From NCBI RefSeq assembly GCF_000422465.1, contig NZ_AULV01000016.1, positions 1 through 64,000 on the forward strand: a stretch of DNA of 64,000 bases, given 5' to 3'. Numbering within the stretch: the stretch's first letter is position 1; each line of letters starts with the position of its first letter. Origin of the DNA: Paenibacillus harenae DSM 16969 (lineage in GTDB: Bacteria > Bacillota > Bacilli > Paenibacillales > Paenibacillaceae). The notes under the pieces were generated by a model. The model had not been told where the DNA came from, did not search any database, and was given only the letters and a program-made list of their open reading frames with translations. Positions 57,105-64,000 of the stretch are shown one piece after another. The position numbers were made by a program, and so were the translations under genes.

Positions 57105-58868
57105 ATGAGCATCGCGCGCAAGATGATAATGGGGTATGTCATTCTGATTCTTATTCCGGTTATCGCCCTGGGAAGCTACATGTACTTGTTAATATACGGA
57201 AATTTGACGCAACAATTCGTTGAAAGCCGGCAAAAAATTTTAGAGCAGGCATACGCCAATATGAAGGGGGATCTGAACCGAATCGCATCGGTGTATCGGG
57301 TATTGCAATATAATCCTTATGTAACCGATTATTTGGACGGTAAATACCTTTCCGATCTGGATAGCATTTATGCCTATATTCGCTATATCAGCCCCGTATT
57401 CACCCAGTCGCTCTTTGCTAATCCGGAGATCGATTCTTTGATGATCTACAAAATGAAAGAGCAGGTACTTCCTATTACCGAGCAATTTATCGATGTGTCC
57501 GGTATGGACCCGGAGAAGAAGGCGATTGCCCTGTCACTGAAGCCGGGGAGCGGCAAATGGACGATTCTCCACCCGAATGGGAGTCAGCCCGAGCTCGTTT
57601 ATTTGCAAAGCCTATACAACACGTTGATCACGGAAAGGATCGGCATCCTTCAGATTCACGCCGGCGACGAGCTGCTAGGGAAATTTTATCAAGCGGCCGG
57701 TGTGGAACGAGATTGGAAAGCATACCTGCTTAACGATTCGGGAGAGCCGCTGCACGCCGGCGGAGAGCTGCCGGAGAAAGTTCAAAAGATGATTAAACGG
57801 GTGGACTCGGACCAGCAGAACGCCTATTTCATTAATCGAAAAACCATTATCAACCAAATGTACCTGGAGGACCTGGGTGCCCGCATCGTGATTGTCGGAC
57901 AGATCCGCGACGTGTTTCACGGGATCAAAGAAAAGGAAATCATTATCGTGGCCGCGATTATCGCGTTGCTGACGGTTTTATCACTATTCTATTACGCACT
58001 CTCGTCGATTATCGCCAAGCGCATTCTTCGGCTTGCAAGGCATATGCGCTCTATTGACGACGACAATATGAAGCAGATGATCGTCGAAATGGAAAAGCCG
58101 GGGAAACAGGACGAGATCGGATTTCTGATCACTGCCTATAACAACATGATTGGGCGAATGGATGAGCTGATCAATAACGTTCATCGCGCGGAGCTGCGAA
58201 ATAAAGAGGCCGCATACAGAGTGCTGCAAGCGCAGATTAAGCCGCACTTTTTGTACAACACGCTGGAAACGATCCGAATGCTCGCCGAAACGAACAATGA
58301 CAAAGAAGTTGCCGATATTGCGTTCTGGTTCGGCAAGCTGATGCGATACAGCCTTTCCACCGGAAAGGATATGACGATGCTGGACAAAGAAATAGAGATC
58401 ATCCGATTTTATCTGGATATTCATAAAATGCGTTTACAAGAACGATTGACTTACGAAATCGCGGTCGCGGTCAACGCCAAACGCTTCGCTTGTCCCAAAT
58501 TTATTTTGCAGCCGCTCATCGAGAACTGCATCGTGCACGGCATCTCGAACGTTCTGCGTCCCGTTCATATCAGAGTGGAAGCCTGCGAAACGGAGGAAGA
58601 GGCACGTATCGTGATATCCGACAACGGATCGGGAATCTTGCCTGAGAACTTACGAAAAATTCGCCAAAGGCTGAACAATAGCGAAGCCGGCATGCCGCAG
58701 GAGGGAGAAAGAGGCTGGGGATTGAGCAACGTCGCCGCAAGGGTCAAATCGTTCTATGGCGGAGCATCGCGGCTCGAAATTGAAAGCGAGCCCGGCAAGG
58801 GAACGATACTGACTTTATTCCTGACTGGAAGGATGGTGAATACAGATGAAGATTCTGATCGTGGATGA
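57105..58868 (+). CDS. Sensor histidine kinase, YesM type
   Basis: This 587-residue membrane sensor has two membrane segments (about residues 9-29 and 284-305) flanking an extracytoplasmic domain, a HAMP region, the His-box QAQIKPHFLYNTLE and the GHKL ATPase motifs (LIENCIVHGI; DNGSGI; GWGLSN). AGGAGGAGATCC precedes the ATG. Its end overlaps the response regulator by 23 bases. It follows the importer operon by about 100 bp and a terminator, so it is probably transcribed on its own and senses that importer's substrate. Confidence 0.92.
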   Translation: MSIARKMIMGYVILILIPVIALGSYMYLLIYGNLTQQFVESRQKILEQAYANMKGDLNRIASVYRVLQYNPYVTDYLDGKYLSDLDSIYAYIRYISPVFTQSLFANPEIDSLMIYKMKEQVLPITEQFIDVSGMDPEKKAIALSLKPGSGKWTILHPNGSQPELVYLQSLYNTLITERIGILQIHAGDELLGKFYQAAGVERDWKAYLLNDSGEPLHAGGELPEKVQKMIKRVDSDQQNAYFINRKTIINQMYLEDLGARIVIVGQIRDVFHGIKEKEIIIVAAIIALLTVLSLFYYALSSIIAKRILRLARHMRSIDDDNMKQMIVEMEKPGKQDEIGFLITAYNNMIGRMDELINNVHRAELRNKEAAYRVLQAQIKPHFLYNTLETIRMLAETNNDKEVADIAFWFGKLMRYSLSTGKDMTMLDKEIEIIRFYLDIHKMRLQERLTYEIAVAVNAKRFACPKFILQPLIENCIVHGISNVLRPVHIRVEACETEEEARIVISDNGSGILPENLRKIRQRLNNSEAGMPQEGERGWGLSNVAARVKSFYGGASRLEIESEPGKGTILTLFLTGRMVNTDEDSDRG

Positions 58869-59589
58869 CGAGCCGTTGATTCTGGGCGGACTGGTTAAAG
58901 TCGTCAAGGAGGCCGCCCCGGCCTGCACGGAGGTGCTGTCAGCCGGACACGCGAAAGAAGCGATCGAGAAGATGAAGACGTTCATGCCAGACGTAACGGT
59001 TACGGATCTCCAGATGCCAGAGCAAAACGGCTTCGAGCTGATTGAGGAAGCCAGGCAGAACGGGCTATGCGACCGTTTCATTATTCTGACGGGCTACGAC
59101 GAATTCGAATTTGTTCGCAGGGCCCTGCGATGCGGCGTCATCGACTATTTGCTGAAGCCGATTGACAGAGATGAAATAGCCGTTTTGCTGAAACAGATCA
59201 GAGACGAGCTGCCCAATACTACGGTTGATTCCGAATATCCGCAGCATGCCGCAAAAATTCTTTTATACTTGGAAAGGCACTACATGGAGGATATTTCACT
59301 GGATAAGCTTGCCGAGCTCGTGAGCCTTCATCCGAATTATATAAGCAGTCTATTTAAAAAAGAAACGGGCATGAATTTTGTCAATTATTTGCATGAATTA
59401 CGGATCCGCGAGGCGAAGAAGCTGCTGGAGATTGAGCAGCATCTGCCTGTTAACCAGATCGGGCAGCAGGTTGGCTACGAGGACAAGCATTATTTTACAA
59501 AAGTATTTAAGAAATACACGGGCATGACGCCTGGATACTACAAGGGAATCGTCGGTGCCGCGGATACTGCGGAAGGGAACGATGATTGA
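58846..59589 (+). CDS. Response regulator with AraC output, compact YesN type
   Basis: This 247-residue partner of the kinase at 57105 has a receiver with VDDE, phospho-acceptor Asp in TDLQMP and LKPID, joined almost directly to an AraC domain (about 130-235, LPVNQIGQQVGYEDKHYFTK; MTPGYYKG). It is half the length of the two other response regulators in the window because it lacks their long central region. The start lies 23 bases inside the kinase gene after GGAAGGATGG. Confidence 0.92.
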   Translation: MKILIVDDEPLILGGLVKVVKEAAPACTEVLSAGHAKEAIEKMKTFMPDVTVTDLQMPEQNGFELIEEARQNGLCDRFIILTGYDEFEFVRRALRCGVIDYLLKPIDRDEIAVLLKQIRDELPNTTVDSEYPQHAAKILLYLERHYMEDISLDKLAELVSLHPNYISSLFKKETGMNFVNYLHELRIREAKKLLEIEQHLPVNQIGQQVGYEDKHYFTKVFKKYTGMTPGYYKGIVGAADTAEGNDD

Positions 59590-59703
59590 CGGTTGAGCCT
59601 GCTTTTCTAAGATAGACCGGATGAATACGGATAACTAACGACATGAAATCCGGGAAGCGTATGCATGAAGTAAATCCGGGTTAACAAAGTAAAAAGATGA
59701 AAA

Positions 59704-59733
59704 TTGTTAAGAATATTACGGGGTATATATAAT
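59704..59733 (+). promoter_or_regulatory. Sigma-A promoter
   Basis: TTGTTA (59704-59709) and TATAAT (59728-59733) are separated by 18 bp. The promoter faces the binding-protein gene whose start I place at 59798, and a perfect cre-like site overlaps its -10 end. Confidence 0.75.
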
Positions 59734-59746
59734 GAAAGCGTACACA
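59732..59746 (+). promoter_or_regulatory. cre site overlapping promoter start region
   Basis: ATGAAAGCGTACACA matches all 15 positions of WTGNAANCGNWNNCW. It begins within the -10 element and spans the expected transcription start, the classic position for CcpA repression. Its ATG is also the first in-frame ATG of the following gene and should not be taken as the start codon. Confidence 0.75.
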
Positions 59747-59797
59747 ATACATTCATACATTCTGCATAGTTACCAAAAAAGAATGGGGGAAAGGGAA

Positions 59798-61531
59798 GTG
59801 AACGAAAAGAAACGACAGAAGTATTATGCCAAGGGAGTGACGGTGGCGATGGCAGCCGTCATGCTGCTTTCGGCTTGCAGTGGCAATGACGGAGGTAACA
59901 ACAAGGAGCCTGCAAAGACAAATTCGTCTGACACAAACGAAGGAGTGACGGTTGGAAACAGCGGGGTCGCGGAACCGCTGGGAAAGTATGATCCGCCAAT
60001 TGAAGTGACGACCGTTCGAAGCCTGAGCGATGTCGTCGAGAACAATGTGCTAGGCGTTCTGAAGGACGAAACGCTGGAAGACAACAGATGGTCCCGAGTG
60101 TACGAGGAGCAGCTCGGCATCAAGATTAAATATAATTGGGTCGTCAAAGGCTCGGATAACTCTGATCAATACTTACAAAAGATGAATGTCACACTCGCAT
60201 CCGGGGATCTGCCCGACATGATCCCGGTTAACGCCATTCAGCTGAAACAGCTTGCGGAATCGGACCAGATCGAAGACATGACCGAGCTATACGAGAAATA
60301 CGCGTCCCCGCTTACGAAGGACGTTTTGTCTCAGGAAGGGAAAAGCCCTTTCGACGCCGCGACTTTCAACGGCAAGCTGATGGCCATCCCGCAGGTGGAT
60401 CCGTCAATCGAACGCTCCATGTTCATTTGGATTCGCACAGATTGGTTGGATAAGCTTGGACTCCAGCCTCCGAAGACGATGTCGGACGTGCTCTCGATTT
60501 CGAAAGCGTTTACAGAGGACGATCCGGACGGTAACGGACAGAAGGATACGTACGGCCTTGGTATGACTAAAGGACTCTGGGGCGGAGCCATGGGGCTGGA
60601 AGGATTCATGGCCGGCTACAAGGCATACCCGAATATTTGGATTGAGAATGAATCCGGCCAGCTTGAGTTTGGCAGCATCCAGCCTGAGGTGAAAAAGGCT
60701 CTGCAGGTGATTCAGGATATGGTGAAACAAGGGCAGATAGACAAAGAATTTGGAACCAAAGACGGTGGCAAGGTTGCAGAGCAGATTGCATCAAGCAACA
60801 TCGGAATGGAATATGGCGAACAATGGAACTCCATCTGGCCTCTCCAGCTGAGCAAAGATAACGACAAAAATGCGTCATGGCGGGCGTTTCCAATCGTATC
60901 GGAGAATGGCGAAACGCCGAAGGTGCCGCAGAAGTTCAGCACTACGAAATTTATCGCGGTCAGGAAAGGAACAGAGCATCCGGAAGCGGTAATCAAGCTT
61001 TTCAATATGCACCTGGAGAAAAACTGGGGTGATACGGCTGAGTTCGATAAATATTATGCTCCAAAGGAAGCCGAAAGCGTATGGCAACTATCTCCGGTAA
61101 CCCCAGCTCCGCCTAAGAAAAATCTTGAGGCGTTCCGTCAGATTGACGCGGCTCGCAAAGCGGGCGACATGTCGACGCTTAAGGGCGAAGCCAAGACGAT
61201 TCAGGAAAAGATTGATCTCTATACTTCAGGCTCTGAAGAAGGCTTTGCAGTATGGGGTTGGGAACGTATTTACGGTCCTGAAGGCTCGATGGGCATCACC
61301 GATCAATACGATAAAAACAACCAGTTTCTCCTTGACAAATTCGTGAGCGCGCCTACGCCAACGATGGTGGAGCGCAAATCGACGCTGGAGAAGATGCAAA
61401 ACGAGGTGTTTATCAAGATCATCCTGGGCCAGCCGATTGAGGAGTTTGATAAGTTCGTCACGGATTGGAAGAAGCTCGGCGGCGATCAAATCACGCAGGA
61501 AGTAAACGATTGGTACGCATCCAATAAGTAG
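59798..61531 (+). CDS. Extracellular solute-binding lipoprotein
   Basis: This 577-residue receptor belongs to the importer formed with the permeases at 61602 and 62516. The signal peptide has lipobox LSAC (Cys27) and an Asn/Thr/Ser-rich linker to about residue 55. I start at the GTG at 59798, after GGGGGAAAGGGAA; the in-frame ATG at 59732 lies within the promoter and cre site, so it cannot be the start. Here the binding protein precedes the permeases, the reverse of the order at 28-31 kb and 53-57 kb. The ligand is unknown. Confidence 0.88.
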   Translation: MNEKKRQKYYAKGVTVAMAAVMLLSACSGNDGGNNKEPAKTNSSDTNEGVTVGNSGVAEPLGKYDPPIEVTTVRSLSDVVENNVLGVLKDETLEDNRWSRVYEEQLGIKIKYNWVVKGSDNSDQYLQKMNVTLASGDLPDMIPVNAIQLKQLAESDQIEDMTELYEKYASPLTKDVLSQEGKSPFDAATFNGKLMAIPQVDPSIERSMFIWIRTDWLDKLGLQPPKTMSDVLSISKAFTEDDPDGNGQKDTYGLGMTKGLWGGAMGLEGFMAGYKAYPNIWIENESGQLEFGSIQPEVKKALQVIQDMVKQGQIDKEFGTKDGGKVAEQIASSNIGMEYGEQWNSIWPLQLSKDNDKNASWRAFPIVSENGETPKVPQKFSTTKFIAVRKGTEHPEAVIKLFNMHLEKNWGDTAEFDKYYAPKEAESVWQLSPVTPAPPKKNLEAFRQIDAARKAGDMSTLKGEAKTIQEKIDLYTSGSEEGFAVWGWERIYGPEGSMGITDQYDKNNQFLLDKFVSAPTPTMVERKSTLEKMQNEVFIKIILGQPIEEFDKFVTDWKKLGGDQITQEVNDWYASNK

Positions 61532-61601
61532 AGGCGGACAGGGGGAGGTGCATCTTGGTGGCTCTCCCCTTCATTTTGCCCAAGCATCGGAGGAGATTAC
61601 G

Positions 61602-62504
61602 ATGAGGAGCGCAAGGACATGGAGAGAGCTTCCTTTTCACTTGATGATATTACCGGCTTTATTGTTAATCGCGGTCTTTTCCTACATCCCGATGGCCGGA
61701 ATCACGATTGCTTTCCAAAAATTCATTCCCGCAAAGGGGCTGTTCGGGCAGCAAAAATGGGTAGGATGGGATAATTTCAGCTATGTATTGGAGCTGCCAA
61801 GCTTTGGGCAAGTGCTCTGGAATACGCTTTACATTTCGAGTTTTAAGCTTGTGCTCGGCCTGCTTGTACCGATCATCTTCGCGATTCTGCTAAATGAGCT
61901 GAAGAATGAGACCATTAAGAGGTCGATCCAAACGACGATTTATCTTCCTTATTTTTTGTCATGGGTTGTGCTTGGCGGTATTCTGATCGATCTGTTGTCC
62001 CCCTCGGGCGGCATTGTTAACGCATTGCTGAAGTCTTTTTCCATCGAACCCGTCTTTTTTTTGGGGGACAACAAGTGGTTTCCGGCTACTCTGATCGTCT
62101 CGGATATTTGGAAAAGCTTCGGTTACGGCACTATTGTATATTTGGCGGCAATTACCGGCATCGACCCGGGCCTTTATGAAGCGGCAACGATCGATGGCGC
62201 GAATCGATGGAAGAAGGCCTGGCATATTACGCTGCCCGGCATGCGAATGGTCATCGTGCTGTTGTCGGTGCTCAGTCTCGGTCAGCTGTTGAATGCGGGA
62301 TTCGATCAGGTGTTCAATCTCTACAGCCCTCAGGTGTATGAGAGCGGCGATATTCTCGATACGTTTGTGTACCGGATAGGACTTCTAGATGCACAATACG
62401 GCGTAGCTACGGCGGTCGGCTTCTTTAAATCAATCGTATCTCTCGTCCTGATATCGGGCTCATATTTCCTCGCCTACCGATTTGCCAAATACAGAATATT
62501 TTAG
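61602..62504 (+). CDS. ABC importer permease, LplB type
   Basis: This 300-residue inner-membrane subunit has six membrane segments and an EAA loop (LYEAATIDGANRWKKAWHI, about residues 189-207). The ATG at 61602 follows GGAGGAG; the open frame starts at 61548 but the added residues overlap this site. It is paired with the permease at 62516, 11 bases downstream. Confidence 0.9.
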   Translation: MRSARTWRELPFHLMILPALLLIAVFSYIPMAGITIAFQKFIPAKGLFGQQKWVGWDNFSYVLELPSFGQVLWNTLYISSFKLVLGLLVPIIFAILLNELKNETIKRSIQTTIYLPYFLSWVVLGGILIDLLSPSGGIVNALLKSFSIEPVFFLGDNKWFPATLIVSDIWKSFGYGTIVYLAAITGIDPGLYEAATIDGANRWKKAWHITLPGMRMVIVLLSVLSLGQLLNAGFDQVFNLYSPQVYESGDILDTFVYRIGLLDAQYGVATAVGFFKSIVSLVLISGSYFLAYRFAKYRIF

Positions 62505-62515
62505 GAGGTTCCAAC

Positions 62516-63442
62516 ATGTCAGGTAACTCTACCAAATCGGCATCTACTGTCATGTACCGCTCGCCAGGAACCGGCAAACGTTTCGACTGGTTCGTCGTCG
62601 TTAACGCTACTTTCCTGATTGTGGTTGCCGTTCTGTGCGTGCTGCCGCTCCTCCATATTATCGCCTTATCATTCAGCTCCAGCGCCGCTGCATCCGCAGG
62701 CTACGTAAAGCTGTGGCCCGTGGACTTTACGCTGGCGTCGTACGATTTTACGGCAGGGAGGGAAGGCTTCTGGCGATCAATGGTGATCTCCCTGGAGCGG
62801 ATCGCAATTGGTACCCCGCTGAATCTTTTGCTTACGATTCTGGTTGCCTACCCGTTGTCCAAGGAGACGCAGCATTTCCGTTTCCGACTCGTATATGCCT
62901 GGATTTTCTTCGTGACGATGCTGTTCAACGGCGGCCTTATCCCTTGGTACGTGACGATTAAGCAGCTTGGATTGCTCGATTCCATCTGGGCGCTGGTATT
63001 ACCTGGTGCGGTTCCGGTGTTCAGCATCGTGCTGCTGCTTAATTTTTTCCGTGAAGTACCCAAAGAGCTGGAGGAATCCGCCATTATCGACGGAGCAGGG
63101 CAATGGACGACCCTATGGCGTATTTATGTGCCGATATCCAAGCCGGCGATCGCAACGCTTGCGCTGTTCTCGATGGTGGAGCACTGGAACAGTTGGTTCG
63201 ACGGCCTCATATTGATGGGGAATCCTGTTCATTATCCGTTGCAGAGCTATATACAAACGATCGTCATCCAGATGAACTTCGGATCGATGTCGCGTGATGA
63301 ACTGTTGAATTTGGCTCTGATCTCGGATAGAACATTAAAAGCGTCACAAATTTTTCTTGGCTCACTCCCTATTATCGCCGCTTATCCGTTCTTGCAAAAA
63401 TACTTTGTCAAGGGAATCGTGCTTGGAAGCGTAAAAGGATAG
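62516..63442 (+). CDS. ABC importer permease, LplC/YtcP type
   Basis: This 308-residue partner subunit has six membrane segments, EAA loop ELEESAIIDGAGQWTTLWRI (about residues 182-201) and closing FVKGIVLGSVKG. AGGAGG precedes the ATG. It completes the third LplABC-like module, followed 59 bp later by a kinase gene. Confidence 0.9.
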   Translation: MSGNSTKSASTVMYRSPGTGKRFDWFVVVNATFLIVVAVLCVLPLLHIIALSFSSSAAASAGYVKLWPVDFTLASYDFTAGREGFWRSMVISLERIAIGTPLNLLLTILVAYPLSKETQHFRFRLVYAWIFFVTMLFNGGLIPWYVTIKQLGLLDSIWALVLPGAVPVFSIVLLLNFFREVPKELEESAIIDGAGQWTTLWRIYVPISKPAIATLALFSMVEHWNSWFDGLILMGNPVHYPLQSYIQTIVIQMNFGSMSRDELLNLALISDRTLKASQIFLGSLPIIAAYPFLQKYFVKGIVLGSVKG

Positions 63443-63501
63443 CGCAGCAAGTACCGGGGAAGGCGGTGTATTCTAGAGGAAAAGATCAGGGGGAAACTGT
63501 T

Positions 63502-64000
63502 TTGGTTAGACGTCCCGAATTCTCATTACGAAATACGATCTTCATCCGGTTGATCGTCACCTTTCTGCTGATCATGGTGCCTGTCGCGCTGCTCGGCATT
63601 TATATTTATCACTGGAGCATCCGAACCGCGAGCGAAGACATCTCGAAGACGGCCGTCTCCCAAATCTCGTTCTATCTGAACGATCTGGAGAATGAAATTG
63701 AGCGAATGAAGCTCCTTCAGTACGGCTTTGTGGAAGACACCGATTTGAACAATCTTGCTATCATTTGGGAATCGATGGGCGACATTGAACGGATGGAAAG
63801 CATCAATTCGGTTCTGGGACGTGCCATTACAATGCAGAACAGCAGTGACTATATTTTGGATGTCAACGTTCATATTCGGGCGGTCGGCAAAACCATTTCG
63901 GCCATTTACGGCGTTAGAGATTTTGACGAAAAGCGTTACGAGGCTATGCGTGTACTGTTAGGTAAGCAAACCCAATTGACGGAATGGGAGGGTCATCTTC
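63502..64000 (+). CDS. Sensor histidine kinase N-terminus (cut by window end)
   Basis: An open frame with no stop runs from a TTG at 63502 (AGGGGGAAACTGTT upstream) to the end of the window, 166 codons. It encodes a basic start, one membrane segment (about residues 15-36, LIVTFLLIMVPVALLGIYIY) and the beginning of an extracytoplasmic sensing domain. The layout and the position right after an importer module fit a YesM-type kinase, with a response regulator gene expected beyond the window. The kinase domain itself is not visible. Confidence 0.75.
   Translation, partial: MVRRPEFSLRNTIFIRLIVTFLLIMVPVALLGIYIYHWSIRTASEDISKTAVSQISFYLNDLENEIERMKLLQYGFVEDTDLNNLAIIWESMGDIERMESINSVLGRAITMQNSSDYILDVNVHIRAVGKTISAIYGVRDFDEKRYEAMRVLLGKQTQLTEWEGHL

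Overview
The window reads as a chromosomal carbohydrate-utilisation region of a Paenibacillaceae bacterium (Paenibacillus or Cohnella type). This is an inference from gene content: LplABC/YtcP-type ABC importers with lipoprotein binding proteins, YesM/YesN-type two-component systems with AraC output domains, strong AGGAGG ribosome binding sites with many GTG and TTG starts, and sigma-A/CcpA-like control sites. I see no tRNA, rRNA, CRISPR array, insertion sequence or phage gene.

Layout. (1) 1-1417 is the 3' part of a secreted acetyl esterase (CE2 type) with a carbohydrate-binding module. (2) 1975-14745 is a long same-strand operon: a lipoprotein binding protein, a membrane-anchored binding protein fused to two carbohydrate-binding-like domains, a permease pair, an NHL/TPR membrane protein, a Yip1-like protein, a DUF5696-type lipoprotein and a second permease pair. 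(3) 14812-20200, minus strand, holds an alpha-L-fucosidase (GH29) and two tandem secreted GH5-X2-CBM46 endoglucanases/xyloglucanases. (4) 20438-24529 is an AraC regulator divergent from a GH2 beta-galactosidase. (5) 24681-31740 is a YesM/YesN pair followed by two permeases and a binding protein. (6) 32052-39557 has two AraC regulators, a GH3 protein that has lost its catalytic residues, a GH42 beta-galactosidase and an SGNH esterase. (7) 39795-46442 has GH43, an intact GH3 and a third GH5-X2-CBM46 gene preceded by the scar of a deleted fourth. (8) 46752-53058 has an atypical response regulator, an AraC regulator, a GH127 beta-L-arabinofuranosidase, gene debris and a CE1-type esterase. (9) 53492-64000 has two more importer modules, a histidine kinase/response regulator pair and the start of another kinase.

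How it works together (inference). Secreted GH5 enzymes cut xyloglucan or mixed-linkage glucan outside the cell, lipoproteins and permeases import the oligosaccharides, and cytoplasmic enzymes without signal peptides (GH29, GH2, GH42, GH43, GH3, GH127, esterases) strip fucose, galactose, arabinose, xylose, acetyl or feruloyl groups and glucose. The set fits fucogalactoxyloglucan plus arabinose-containing hemicellulose. No GH31 alpha-xylosidase and no importer ATPase is present, so both must be encoded elsewhere; a shared MsmX-type ATPase is expected. Three CcpA (cre)-like sites suggest catabolite repression.

The points most worth a second look are the nine-gene operon at 1975-14745, the GH3 protein lacking nucleophile and KH motif, the inverted duplication of the GH5 locus with a clean deletion scar, a 71-bp repeated upstream element at 39645 and 46562, and a short leader reading frame overlapping the GH5 start at 20024.
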